Positions 19,202 to 27,081 of a DNA stretch of 64,000 nt are shown piece by piece. Each line of letters starts with the position of its first letter. Positions within the stretch are counted from its first letter, which is position 1. The position numbers and the translations under genes were made by a program. The notes under the pieces were generated by a model that was not told the DNA's origin, made no database searches, and saw only the letters and a list, made by a program, of their open reading frames with translations. Origin of the DNA: Nautilia profundicola AmH (GTDB taxonomy: Bacteria; Campylobacterota; Campylobacteria; Campylobacterales; Nautiliaceae); NCBI RefSeq assembly GCF_000021725.1, contig NC_012115.1, forward strand, positions 831,001 to 895,000, read 5' to 3'.

Positions 19202-19699
19202 ATGAAAATAGTAACGACATTCGGTGCAAGCAGGGTGGATGATGCGGAGCTTTACGATGAAGGTGTTGAACTCGGCAGGTTTTTGGCTGAAAATGGCTTC
19301 ACAGTTAAATGCGGTGGATACGGGGGACTTATGGAGGCCGTTAGCAAGGGTGTCAAAGAAGGAGGAGGAGAAGTAATCGGTATTACACTCGAATATTTTG
19401 ATGAAATACGTCCTAAAAACCCTTATCTTACAAAACGTATACCTACAAAAGATCTGTTTGAAAGATTAAAAAAGCTGATTGAAGACAGTGGTATGTTTAT
19501 AGCTCAAACAGGCAGTATCGGAACATTAAATGAAATATTTATGGTTTGGGCTTTGAAGTACGGATTAGGACTTGATTTTAGGATCTGTTTAATAGGCAAA
19601 ATTTATGAAGAGTTTAATAATTGTACGTTTATACCTAAAGAGAGACTAAAAGATATTGAGATTTATGAGAATTTAGAAGTTTTTAAGAAAAATTTTTGA
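19202..19699 (+). CDS. LOG/TIGR00725-like Rossmann protein
   Basis: 165 residues, similar to LOG-family (lysine-decarboxylase-like) nucleotide-binding proteins; true LOGs release cytokinin-type bases from nucleoside monophosphates. The N-terminal FGASR and the glycine loop KCGGYGGLMEAVSKGVKEGGG are clear. The usual PGGxGTxxE catalytic motif is replaced by TGSIGTLNEIF near residue 106: the GT and Glu are kept, but the PGG is lost. The activity may therefore differ. ATG follows AAAGGGATTAT. Confidence 0.7.
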   Translation: MKIVTTFGASRVDDAELYDEGVELGRFLAENGFTVKCGGYGGLMEAVSKGVKEGGGEVIGITLEYFDEIRPKNPYLTKRIPTKDLFERLKKLIEDSGMFIAQTGSIGTLNEIFMVWALKYGLGLDFRICLIGKIYEEFNNCTFIPKERLKDIEIYENLEVFKKNF

Positions 19700-19726
19700 T
19701 ATTATTGCAGACAAAAAAGGTCTGAT

Positions 19727-20359
19727 TTGGAACTGTTGATTTTTGATTTGGACGGAACACTCATAGATTCAGTGCCCGATTTGACTGATGCAATTAATAA
19801 AACATTTAATGAACTCGGTATTGATAGGGTAACTGAAGAAGAGGTTAGAAATTATCTCGGAAACGGTGCAAGGACTTTGATTGAAAGGGCCTTAAAAGAG
19901 AAAAACGACCGGGAGTTACTCCAAAAAGCATTACAATCATTCAAAAACCACTATAAAAACAACGTCTGTGTAAAAACATCCCTTTATCCCGGAGTTAAAG
20001 AAACCCTCGAGAAACTTCCGCATAAAAAAGCGATTGTTACGAATAAACCGTATGAATTTGTGGGGGAGATATTAAAAACTCTCGGAATTGACACTCACTT
20101 TGAAATGTATATCGGAGGGGAAAGTCTGCCGGAAAAAAAACCGTCACCAATGCCTCTTTTGTATGTATGTGAAAAAATGGGGTTTGATCCAAAAAACAGC
20201 ATTATGATAGGTGATTCCAAAAATGATATTATTGCCGCAAAAAATGCTCAAATTAAATCAATAGCGGTAAACTACGGATACAATTACGGAGAAGATGTTG
20301 CAGTGTTTGAGCCTGATATAATAATTGATGAATTCAATAAACTTTTGGAGGTTTTATGA
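19727..20359 (+). CDS. gph: HAD phosphatase, phosphoglycolate phosphatase-like
   Basis: 210 residues. HAD motif I is LIFDLDGTLIDSVPDL, motif II the Thr in AIVTNKP, motif III the Lys in EKKPSP, and motif IV MIGDSKNDIIAAKNA. The cap is an alpha-helical insertion at about 15-85. This pattern is that of Gph, which clears 2-phosphoglycolate made during DNA repair and oxygen damage. The start is TTG, six bases behind AAAAAAGG. The stop overlaps the following oxidoreductase by ATGA. Confidence 0.85.
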   Translation: MELLIFDLDGTLIDSVPDLTDAINKTFNELGIDRVTEEEVRNYLGNGARTLIERALKEKNDRELLQKALQSFKNHYKNNVCVKTSLYPGVKETLEKLPHKKAIVTNKPYEFVGEILKTLGIDTHFEMYIGGESLPEKKPSPMPLLYVCEKMGFDPKNSIMIGDSKNDIIAAKNAQIKSIAVNYGYNYGEDVAVFEPDIIIDEFNKLLEVL

Positions 20360-21723
20360 AAGTAGCGATTATAGGAGGAGGAATTACGGGCAGCAGTATT
20401 GCTATGTATCTTGAGAATTTAGGTATAGAGGTTAAACTTTTTGAGAAAAACGATCTTGTAAGCGGACCTCCGATTTGCCACTTGCATGCCGGAGGGAATT
20501 TATACAGGGAAATAACGCTAAAAGAAAAAATCGCTCTTTTAAAAGAATCTATCGACTTTATAAGACTTTATCCACATGCAATTGATTACAGACCTACGGT
20601 TATAGTCGTTCCGAAAAGTGACGAAGGGGATCCTGAAGATTTAATAGAAACTCTTGATATTTTAAAAAACGAATATAAAAAACTCATAAGTGAAGATCCG
20701 AAAAACAAAGTTTTGGGTGATCCTGATGAATATTACAGACTTTATTATAAAGAAGATATATTGAAATTAAAAAACAAAGATTTAATCAAAAACCCTAAAA
20801 CAGCTGACGAATGGCTTATACCGTTTGCAAAATATGTTGATCTTGAGAGTATCAAATACCCGGTGATTTTAGTTCAGGAATACGGAGTAAACGTATTCAG
20901 ACTTGCGGCTATTGCAAAGCTCATTCTTGAAAAGAAAGGAATAGTGAAATATGAAGAAGCCAATGTCGAAAAAAAAGGCGACAAATGGATTGTAAACGGT
21001 GAAGAATTTGATTATTTAATAAATGCAGCCGGTTACAGAAGCGGCGAGATTGATGACGCACTTGAATTTAAACGCGAGAGACTCACAGAGTTCAAAGCGG
21101 CATATGTGGTAAAAAACAATGATTTTAATTTCGCATGGCCTGAGATAATTTTCCACGGCAAAAGGGGAACCCCAAAAGGAATGGCCCAGTTTACGCCTTA
21201 TCCTAACGGTTATTTTCAGCTTCATGGTATGACAAAAGATATCACACTCTTTGAAGACGGGCTTGTAAGTTCGGATGAAAAAAGTTCATACCCAAAACTT
21301 CCAAAACATTTCATTGAAAAAATAGAAAAAGGCTGGCAAAAAGAAGAAGCGGGCAAGAGAGCCAAAAGAGCGATTGAACATATGAGTCAGTATATCCCGG
21401 AATTTAGTTCAAGCGAGGTTACTTACGTACCTTTATACGGAGCGCAGCAGATTCCGGGCTGCGATGCGGAATTAAGAGCGGTTGAGATAAGTTTTGAAGA
21501 TAATTACGCAAGGTGTGAAGTTGTAAAAGCGTCAACCGTTACGTCAATGGCTGATTCGATTGTAAAAGATTTAAGTAAGAAATTCGCAATACCTTATAAA
21601 AAACAGATTGAAATAGATGAAATAAATAAGCTCAGTGATGAATTAATTACAGAAAAATCATGTGAAATTGCACAAAAAAGAGGATACCCGGAAGATATGG
21701 GCAAAAGATGTTTTAAAGCTTGA
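20356..21723 (+). CDS. FAD-dependent oxidoreductase (DAO family)
   Basis: 455 residues. The N-terminal dinucleotide-binding site is VAIIGGGITGSSIAMYLE, followed by the acidic end of the second strand (VKLFEKND). HLHAGGNLYREI near residue 47 and DYLINAAGYRSGEID near 220 mark the family. It resembles 2-hydroxyacid or malate:quinone oxidoreductase-type flavoproteins, but the substrate cannot be fixed from sequence. There is no membrane segment. It overlaps gph at its start and its 3' end overlaps convergent recR by 11 bases. Confidence 0.75.
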   Translation: MKVAIIGGGITGSSIAMYLENLGIEVKLFEKNDLVSGPPICHLHAGGNLYREITLKEKIALLKESIDFIRLYPHAIDYRPTVIVVPKSDEGDPEDLIETLDILKNEYKKLISEDPKNKVLGDPDEYYRLYYKEDILKLKNKDLIKNPKTADEWLIPFAKYVDLESIKYPVILVQEYGVNVFRLAAIAKLILEKKGIVKYEEANVEKKGDKWIVNGEEFDYLINAAGYRSGEIDDALEFKRERLTEFKAAYVVKNNDFNFAWPEIIFHGKRGTPKGMAQFTPYPNGYFQLHGMTKDITLFEDGLVSSDEKSSYPKLPKHFIEKIEKGWQKEEAGKRAKRAIEHMSQYIPEFSSSEVTYVPLYGAQQIPGCDAELRAVEISFEDNYARCEVVKASTVTSMADSIVKDLSKKFAIPYKKQIEIDEINKLSDELITEKSCEIAQKRGYPEDMGKRCFKA

Positions 21724-22276
21724 ATCTAAGCTTAATAGCTTTTGCAAGAGAGTTTACGTCTACATTTTCAAAATGAACGCCCGTCGGAACTCCCTGTGCT
21801 ATTTGCGTGAATTCTATATTTAAATCTTTTAGTTTATCTTCAATATAAAGGCTTCTCGCTTCCGACTCCACCGACGGTGGAAAAGCAAATATAACTTCTT
21901 TTATTTCTTTATCTTTAATAATTTCCCTTAATTTTTGTATAACCTCATCGTCGATATGAGTTAATACAAAATAATATCCGTTATAACTTCCGGATTCTTC
22001 TATAATCATAATATCTTTTGAATTCTCTACTATTGCGAGTGTTTTATCTCTGTTTTCAGACGCACATATGTCGCAGATTTCGTGCTCACTGAAATTACCA
22101 CAAATTTCGCATTCTTTAATATTCGCAACCACATCTTCTATTGCGTTAATAAGTTTTAAGGCTTTAAATTTGTCTTTTGCAATGGAAAGGGCAAGTCTTG
22201 TTGCCGATTTTTTACCTATACTCGGCAGCTCCTCAAAAGCTTCAATAAGTCTGTTGATTGAGTGTAAGTCTTTCAT
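21713..22276 (-). CDS. recR: Recombination protein RecR
   Basis: 187 residues. RecR acts with RecO and RecF to load RecA at gaps. Order: a helix-hairpin-helix (FEELPSIGKKSATRLALSI), a C4 zinc finger (CEICGNFSEHEICDIC near 57), a Toprim domain (LAIVENSKDIMIIEES...YYFVLTH) and a C-terminal Walker-like segment (QGVPTGVHFENVD). It is convergent with the FAD oxidoreductase and diverges from msrB. Confidence 0.94.
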   Translation of the reverse strand: MKDLHSINRLIEAFEELPSIGKKSATRLALSIAKDKFKALKLINAIEDVVANIKECEICGNFSEHEICDICASENRDKTLAIVENSKDIMIIEESGSYNGYYFVLTHIDDEVIQKLREIIKDKEIKEVIFAFPPSVESEARSLYIEDKLKDLNIEFTQIAQGVPTGVHFENVDVNSLAKAIKLRFKL

Positions 22277-22325
22277 TTGACTCCTATTTTGGATAAAATT
22301 TTCAAAATTATATCAAAGGTTTTAT

Positions 22326-22712
22326 ATGTGCGAATGCAAAAACACATTAAGTGATTTCGAAAAATACGTTATTTGTGAAAAAGGTACCGAACCTCCTTTC
22401 AATAACGAATACTGGGATAATAAAACACCGGGAATCTACAAATGCAGATGCTGTGGAACGGAGCTTTTCAGCAGTGAGCATAAATTTGACAGCGGTACGG
22501 GCTGGCCGAGTTTTTATATATCGATCGGACCTGTGCTTGAACAGGCGGATTTTACAGGAGGTATGACGAGAATAGAAGCAATGTGCGGCAACTGCAGGGG
22601 CCATCTCGGACATATCTTCGGCGACGGTCCGGCACCTACGGGAATCAGATACTGTATAAATTCTGCAAGTTTGAAATTCATACCTAAATACGGAGATAAA
22701 AGTGGCTCTTAG
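22326..22712 (+). CDS. msrB: Peptide methionine (R)-S-oxide reductase
   Basis: 128 residues. It reduces methionine R-sulfoxide in proteins. The two zinc CxxC pairs are CRCC near 45 and CGNC near 92, SGTGWPSFY marks the substrate pocket, and GHIFGDGPAPTGIRYCINSASL carries the catalytic Cys. No fused MsrA is present. ATG follows CAAAGGTTTTAT. The gene overlaps the next by 11 bases. Confidence 0.95.
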   Translation: MCECKNTLSDFEKYVICEKGTEPPFNNEYWDNKTPGIYKCRCCGTELFSSEHKFDSGTGWPSFYISIGPVLEQADFTGGMTRIEAMCGNCRGHLGHIFGDGPAPTGIRYCINSASLKFIPKYGDKSGS

Positions 22713-23433
22713 AACTGTAAAAATCGACAATAAACACTTTGATATATCATATGAGATTATTAACCCTTCCAATAAAAAAGATATAATTTTTCTGCACGGA
22801 TGGGGAAGTAACAAAGAGATTATGAAAAGTTTTAAAAATAATTTCAAAGATTTCAGACATATTTATATTGATATGCCTGGATTTGGAAAATCAAGCAATG
22901 ATTATGTATTAACCACAAAAGATTATGCCAAAATATTAGATAAATTCTTAGAAGATATTAATGTCAAAAAAGAGATAATAGTAGGCCACAGTTTTGGAGG
23001 TAAAGTAGCAACGCTTCTAAACCCTGATCTTTTAGTGTTGCTTGCAAGCGCCGGAATTATAATTCCGAAACCTAAAAGTGTACAAATAAAAATAAAAATC
23101 TATAAATTCCTTAAAAAAATCGGCCTCGGTTCATTAAGAGACCTGTTTGTAAGCAGTGATGTAAAAGGTATGAGTGAAAATATGTATGAAACGTTTAAAA
23201 AAGTGGTTGACGAAGACTTTAGTGAAGAATTTAAAAATTTCCGAAACAATGCTTTGATTTTCGGAGGAAGCAGTGATACCGCCGTTCCTCCTTATGCAAT
23301 AAAAAAACAAAGTGACCTTTTGGCGTGTGACTTTGATATATTAAATGGTGATCATTATTTCTTCTTTACCGGGGAAAACGCCGAAAAAAACAGACAGATA
23401 ATTGAGCAAAAAGTTCTCGAATGTATAAAATAA
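22702..23433 (+). CDS. Alpha/beta-fold hydrolase
   Basis: 243 residues. The oxyanion region is IIFLHGWGSNKEIMKSF, the second strand motif DMPGFGKSS, the nucleophile elbow VGHSFGGKVA near residue 94 (Ser in GHSFGG), the acid in FGGSSDTAVPP and the catalytic His in NGDHYFF near 217. It is cytosolic. The start is GTG with GGAG six bases upstream; it overlaps msrB, and its own end overlaps the macro-domain gene. Substrate unknown. Confidence 0.82.
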   Translation: MALRTVKIDNKHFDISYEIINPSNKKDIIFLHGWGSNKEIMKSFKNNFKDFRHIYIDMPGFGKSSNDYVLTTKDYAKILDKFLEDINVKKEIIVGHSFGGKVATLLNPDLLVLLASAGIIIPKPKSVQIKIKIYKFLKKIGLGSLRDLFVSSDVKGMSENMYETFKKVVDEDFSEEFKNFRNNALIFGGSSDTAVPPYAIKKQSDLLACDFDILNGDHYFFFTGENAEKNRQIIEQKVLECIK

Positions 23434-23927
23434 TTGTAAAACAGGGGAATATCTTTGATGAAAAAGAAGCGGACTTTATTGTAAATCCTTCAAATACTGA
23501 TCTTTTCTTAGGAAGCGGGGTATCAGCCGCATTTAGAATAAACTGTGGAAATGAACTGCAGACTGAAATGAAAAAATATACTCCGATAAAACAGGGAGAA
23601 GTAATAGTTACAAGCTGCCCTAAAAATCCAAACTTCAAACATGCTTTGCATGCTGCGGTAATGGACTATTCAAAACTAAATCCCTCACCCACATACGACA
23701 CAATCAAAACCATCCTTAGAAACATTGAAAAATTAATAAAACCTCATGCTCCCTGCAAAATGGTACTGCCGCTTATGGGTACGGGAGTAGGCGGCCTTGA
23801 TAAAGAAAAAGTTATAAGAATATATAAAGAGTTTTTTTCAAGGGATGTGGATTTTGAGTGTGAAGTAATTATTTACGGCTACAGACATGATGATTATAAA
23901 CTTATAAAAAAGATATTCGATGAATAA
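23421..23927 (+). CDS. Macro-domain protein
   Basis: 168 residues, a single macro domain. Such domains bind ADP-ribose and often remove it from proteins or nucleic acids. Seen: VNPSNTDLFLGSGVSAAFR near 22 (the ligand-binding NxxN-like loop) and VLPLMGTGVGGLDKEKV near 113 (the second glycine loop). It is in a tight string with an alpha/beta hydrolase before it and a small membrane protein after it, overlapping both. No toxin-like ADP-ribosyltransferase is nearby. Confidence 0.88.
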   Translation: MYKIIVKQGNIFDEKEADFIVNPSNTDLFLGSGVSAAFRINCGNELQTEMKKYTPIKQGEVIVTSCPKNPNFKHALHAAVMDYSKLNPSPTYDTIKTILRNIEKLIKPHAPCKMVLPLMGTGVGGLDKEKVIRIYKEFFSRDVDFECEVIIYGYRHDDYKLIKKIFDE

Positions 23928-24213
23928 TATAAACGATTTTTTAACATTTAAAAAATTTATCAGCACAGACGTGCTTATATTTTTTTACTATTTTTTTGCT
24001 TTGCTGATACCTCTGTTTTTAATATACGGCAAAAACAAAATTCTAAGCTCCAAAATATTCAAATCCGTTTTTCCAAACTACAGCCCTGCAATACATAAAA
24101 CCAAAATGATTATTTTTATGCTTGTATGCTTTTTACTTTTTGAGCTGTTTTTGAGAATGTTTTTTGAGTTTTTAATCGCTTATTTGCAGATTAGGGATGC
24201 GCTTGTTCAATAA
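23920..24213 (+). CDS. Small membrane protein, DUF4282-like
   Basis: 97 residues. Two transmembrane segments at about 18-38 (VLIFFYYFFALLIPLFLIYG) and 65-90 (MIIFMLVCFLLFELFLRM). The FLTFKKFISTDVLIFFYY opening and the final FEFLIAYLQIRDALVQ fit the pattern of DUF4282 proteins, which have no known function. It overlaps the macro-domain gene by eight bases and is probably the last gene of the msrB transcript. Confidence 0.6.
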   Translation: MNNINDFLTFKKFISTDVLIFFYYFFALLIPLFLIYGKNKILSSKIFKSVFPNYSPAIHKTKMIIFMLVCFLLFELFLRMFFEFLIAYLQIRDALVQ

Positions 24214-24221
24214 CTTTTTGG

Positions 24222-24227
24222 TAAAAT
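24222..24227 (+). promoter_or_regulatory. Candidate -10 box before the thiamine-binding gene
   Basis: TAAAAT, 21 bases before the ATG at 24249, preceded by a T-rich tract; AAAAAAGGAG follows as the ribosome site. Confidence 0.35.
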
Positions 24228-24248
24228 CCAATCAAAAAAGGAGAAAAA

Positions 24249-24560
24249 ATGAGCGTACTTGTGGAATTCGCTATTTTCCCGACAGATAAGGGGGAGAGTG
24301 TGAGCGAATATGTAAGCAGGGTAATTAAAATGTTTAAAGAAAGTGATTTAAACTATCAGCTGACACCTATGGGTACGGTGTTTGAAGTGGAAAGCATGGA
24401 AGAAGCCACAGCCGTTATCAATAACGCGTACAAACAATTAGAACCCGACTGCAACAGGGTATATACTACAATCAAAATGGATATAAGAAAAAATAAATCT
24501 AACAGAATGAAACAGAAAATCAACTCCATAAAAAACAAAATAGGGGAGGTTAATGCTTAA
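24249..24560 (+). CDS. MTH1187/UPF0045 thiamine-binding protein
   Basis: 103 residues with a ferredoxin-like fold. The family binds thiamine or related pyrimidines in the cytoplasm. Seen: VEFAIFPTDKGESVSEYVSR, LTPMGTVFEVESMEEA and DCNRVYTTIKMDIRK, each diagnostic. It overlaps the ABC ATPase gene by eight bases, so the pair may serve one uptake route, although no permease gene is close. Confidence 0.87.
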   Translation: MSVLVEFAIFPTDKGESVSEYVSRVIKMFKESDLNYQLTPMGTVFEVESMEEATAVINNAYKQLEPDCNRVYTTIKMDIRKNKSNRMKQKINSIKNKIGEVNA

Positions 24561-25269
24561 GCTCTCGTTTGAGCACCTCTTTTTGGACATTGCTTTTGAA
24601 GCGAAGGACTCTTTTGCAATACTCGGGCCTAACGGCAGTGGTAAAAGCCTGCTTTTAAAAATCATTACCCATGAGCTTTATCCAAAAAAGCTCTTTAAAA
24701 GAGAAGTTTTCGGTAAAACGCTGACGCTTGAAGAAGCGAGGAAAACATTTGGGGTGGTAGACAGCTATATGGAGTATTTTTACAAGCAAAATTCCGTCAG
24801 AGTTTTAGACGCTGTACTTTCTTCTCTAAAAAACTCATACGACATATATCCTTTTCATAACATAACCTCACAAGATCTCGAAAAAGCAAAAGAGCTTTGT
24901 GAAAGGTTTAAACTAAAAGAATCACAGTTTACAGCTACACTCTCACTCGGAGAGCTTAAAAGGGTGCTGATTGCAAGAGCAATAATACATGAGCCGAAAA
25001 TCCTCTGTCTTGACGAACCTACTAACGGGCTGGATATTAAGGCTAAGTATGAGTTTTTTACTTTATTGGAAAGCCTTGAAAATAAAAAGATCTTAATTAC
25101 ACACGACTTTAATGAAATAAATGAAACATATAAAGAGATTATCCTTTTAAAAGAAGGGCGTATATACAAAAAAACCGACACTATAACCTCAAAAGATCTA
25201 ACAGAAGTATTTGATGTATCAGAAAATATTTTGAACAAATTTAATTATTTGAAATTTTTATTTCGATAA
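24553..25269 (+). CDS. ABC transporter ATP-binding protein (orphan)
   Basis: 238 residues. Walker A is GPNGSGKSLLLKII, the signature LSLGELKRVLIARAI, Walker B ILCLDEPTNGLD and the switch His is in ILITHDFNE. It is a single ATPase domain with no membrane segment. ATG follows GGGGAGGTTA inside the upstream gene. No permease or binding-protein gene lies within several kilobases, so its partners are unknown; coupling to the thiamine-binding protein is suggestive only. Confidence 0.88.
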   Translation: MLKLSFEHLFLDIAFEAKDSFAILGPNGSGKSLLLKIITHELYPKKLFKREVFGKTLTLEEARKTFGVVDSYMEYFYKQNSVRVLDAVLSSLKNSYDIYPFHNITSQDLEKAKELCERFKLKESQFTATLSLGELKRVLIARAIIHEPKILCLDEPTNGLDIKAKYEFFTLLESLENKKILITHDFNEINETYKEIILLKEGRIYKKTDTITSKDLTEVFDVSENILNKFNYLKFLFR

Positions 25270-25293
25270 TTTGAATTATTTTAAAAATTAGCC

Positions 25294-25299
25294 TATAAT
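25294..25299 (+). promoter_or_regulatory. Candidate -10 box before the DUF2089 gene
   Basis: TATAAT, 27 bases before the ATG at 25327. Confidence 0.4.
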
Positions 25300-25326
25300 T
25301 TTTTAATAATATTAAAAGGCTGAAAA

Positions 25327-25686
25327 ATGACAAAATGTTTCGTATGTAAATCCAACCTTCAGATAGAACGTTTAAAATGCACGCATTGTAATACTGTATT
25401 TGAAGGCGGGTTTTCTTTTCCTCTACTTGCAAAGCTTTCTCTAAACTCCCAAAAACTCGCACTTGAGCTTATTCTTGCGGGTGGAAACCTAAAAGATCTG
25501 GCCGAGAAACTCGGTATTACGTATCCTACGCTTAAAAAAAGAATTCAAGATTTACAGAGTGAACTTATTATGTTAATAAAAGAGAGAGATGATGAAATAA
25601 CATACATAAAAAGCAAAATAAGAAACAACGAAATATCAAAAGAAGAAGGCGAGAAAATAATTAACGAACTGCTCGGAAACATTTGA
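25327..25686 (+). CDS. DUF2089-type zinc-ribbon/HTH protein
   Basis: 119 residues. An N-terminal zinc ribbon (C-x2-C at 5-8, C-x2-C at 20-23 in KCTHCNTVFEG), then a helix-turn-helix-like segment (residues 50-80; GNLKDLAEKLGITYPTLKKR) and a helical C-terminus. This is the layout of DUF2089 proteins, presumed transcription regulators. It is a single gene with its own promoter-like box. Confidence 0.8.
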   Translation: MTKCFVCKSNLQIERLKCTHCNTVFEGGFSFPLLAKLSLNSQKLALELILAGGNLKDLAEKLGITYPTLKKRIQDLQSELIMLIKERDDEITYIKSKIRNNEISKEEGEKIINELLGNI

Positions 25687-25692
25687 TATAAT
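25687..25692 (+). promoter_or_regulatory. Candidate -10 box before the second HIT gene
   Basis: TATAAT beginning at the DUF2089 stop, 27 bases before the ATG at 25720; AAAGGAAAATA is the ribosome site. Confidence 0.4.
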
Positions 25693-25719
25693 CCATACAT
25701 TAATATATAAAGGAAAATA

Positions 25720-26205
25720 ATGGAAAGACTCTATGCTCCATGGAGAAGAGAATACCACGTCAAAAAACAGACAGGCTGTGTCTTTTGCGATATAGCGAAC
25801 ACTCCTGAGAAAGATGAAGAAAACCAGGTGTTTTACCGTGATGAAATCTGTTTTTTCGTAATGAACAGGTTTCCTTATAATCCTGGGCATTTTATGATTA
25901 TCCCTCTAAGACACGTATCAAATTATGAAGATCTGAATGAAAAAGAAGTCTGCCATATAGCCAAAATGGCTCAGACAGGCTGTAAAATATTAAAAGATTT
26001 CGGTGCTCACGGTATAAATATGGGGTGGAATTTAGGATTTGACGCTGGTGCGGGGATTCCTGATCATATACATTTACAAATGGTTCCGAGATTTAAGCGT
26101 GATACGAATCTGATGACTACGGTTTTTGATACGAGGGTTTACAGTGCGGATTTTGACAAAATATACGAAGAAATAAAATCAATTGCAGGAAAATACCTGA
26201 AATAG
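25720..26205 (+). CDS. HIT family protein, Ap4A phosphorylase-like
   Basis: 161 residues. The N-terminus MERLYAPWRREYHV and the CVFCDI cysteine pair are typical of the bacterial Ap4A-phosphorylase-like branch. The histidine motif near 115 reads DHIHLQMVPRF, that is H-x-H-x-Q, the form seen in dinucleoside polyphosphate phosphorylases, in contrast to the H-x-H-x-H protein at 907. It is convergent with phnA, with a hairpin between the two. Confidence 0.88.
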   Translation: MERLYAPWRREYHVKKQTGCVFCDIANTPEKDEENQVFYRDEICFFVMNRFPYNPGHFMIIPLRHVSNYEDLNEKEVCHIAKMAQTGCKILKDFGAHGINMGWNLGFDAGAGIPDHIHLQMVPRFKRDTNLMTTVFDTRVYSADFDKIYEEIKSIAGKYLK

Positions 26206-26220
26206 GGGAGTAGCCCTATT
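26201..26220. terminator. Hairpin between convergent HIT and phnA genes
   Basis: AATAGGG and CCCTATT arms around a six-base loop, overlapping the HIT stop and ending at the phnA stop. It is placed to end transcription from both sides; only short T runs follow. Confidence 0.45.
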
Positions 26221-26749
26221 AGATCTTTTTAAGAAATTCGGTTTTTAAATAAACCTGACCGATACCGTCGACTTTACATGATACATGACCGTCAACGTCA
26301 CACATTCTGATGTTTTTAACAACCGTTCCTCTTTTGATTGTTTTACCGGCGCCTTTTACTTCAAGATCTTTTATAACACTTACGCTGTCTCCGGCTTTTA
26401 GAATGTTTCCATTTGCATCTTTTACAACTTCTTCGGTTTTGTTTGCGACTGCCATTTCTTCATCTGTTAGGTACATCATATCAGTCATATCGCTTCTTCC
26501 AAGCGCTTTCCATATTTTATAGCTTAGAATCTTAACTGTCGGCACTTCACTCCACATTGCGTTATTCAGACAGTTGAAATGGTTTTCGTCATAGTTTTGA
26601 GATTCTATCTGACTTAAACATTTATCACAAAGCAGGGCATATCCGTCGTTGTCGTCGCTTTTGTATACTTCGTAAACTGTAAGGTTTTCTTCACTTTCAC
26701 AAAGTTCGCATTTGTTGTTTGCTCTTGCAAATATCTCTTTTTCGTTCAT
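26219..26749 (-). CDS. phnA: PhnA/YjdM-type zinc-ribbon protein
   Basis: 176 residues. The N-terminal part carries two CxxC pairs (CELCESEENLTVYEV and CDKCLSQ), the PhnA zinc ribbon. The C-terminal SH3-like domain has VVKDANGNILKAGDSVSVIKDLEVKG (key: KDLxVKG) and GTVVKNIRM. Despite the historical name, this family is not a proven part of phosphonate breakdown. It diverges from the small RHH gene. Confidence 0.88.
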   Translation of the reverse strand: MNEKEIFARANNKCELCESEENLTVYEVYKSDDNDGYALLCDKCLSQIESQNYDENHFNCLNNAMWSEVPTVKILSYKIWKALGRSDMTDMMYLTDEEMAVANKTEEVVKDANGNILKAGDSVSVIKDLEVKGAGKTIKRGTVVKNIRMCDVDGHVSCKVDGIGQVYLKTEFLKKI

Positions 26750-26818
26750 TTATCGCCTTTTTTTGGTGAAAGTATAGCAAAAAAGCCGAAAATTGAATAA
26801 AATAACATTACACATATT

Positions 26819-26824
26819 TATAAT
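26819..26824 (+). promoter_or_regulatory. Candidate -10 box before the small RHH gene
   Basis: TATAAT, 31 bases before the ATG at 26856, in the divergent gap shared with phnA. Confidence 0.35.
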
Positions 26825-26855
26825 GAAAAAATAATGAAATTATAAAGGAAACATA

Positions 26856-27017
26856 ATGATAGAAATGAAAAATGCAAATTTTAAAATAGAAAAGTCAAAA
26901 TGGGAAGCGTTTAAAAAGATCTCAAAACTGAAACATTCTGATTCAAGTAAAGAGCTCAGAAAGCTTATTGATAAATACTTGGAGGATAACAAAGAATTAT
27001 TGAATAAATTATTTTAA
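26856..27017 (+). CDS. Small ribbon-helix-helix-like protein
   Basis: 53 residues. ATG stands behind a strong AAAGGAAACATA ribosome site. A short strand (ANFKIEKSKW) is followed by two helices (WEAFKKISKL and SKELRKLIDKYLEDNKELL), with the S-x-E-L-R-x-L-I-x-x-Y-L wording common to Arc/CopG-type DNA-binding proteins. There is no toxin gene beside it. It may be a free-standing regulator of the divergent phnA or of the exported protein downstream; this is inference from position. Confidence 0.65.
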   Translation: MIEMKNANFKIEKSKWEAFKKISKLKHSDSSKELRKLIDKYLEDNKELLNKLF

Positions 27018-27045
27018 TGTTAACTTTTCATTAACTCCTTGATTT

Positions 27046-27051
27046 TATAAT
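27046..27051 (+). promoter_or_regulatory. Candidate -10 box before the Gly-rich exported protein
   Basis: TATAAT 31 bases before the ATG at 27082; AAAAAGGAG follows as a very strong ribosome site. Confidence 0.45.
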
Positions 27052-27081
27052 TTTACATAACTTAATAAAAAGGAGTTAAAA

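Noticed and set aside
23421-23927. Macro-domain antitoxin (DarG-like) with a DarT toxin
   Set aside because: No ADP-ribosyltransferase gene lies beside it; the neighbours are a hydrolase and a small membrane protein, and the protein is a lone macro domain without the DarG C-terminal region.
26856-27017. Antitoxin of a toxin-antitoxin pair
   Set aside because: Neither neighbour (phnA, divergent; exported Gly-rich protein, 64 bases downstream with its own promoter) looks like a toxin.
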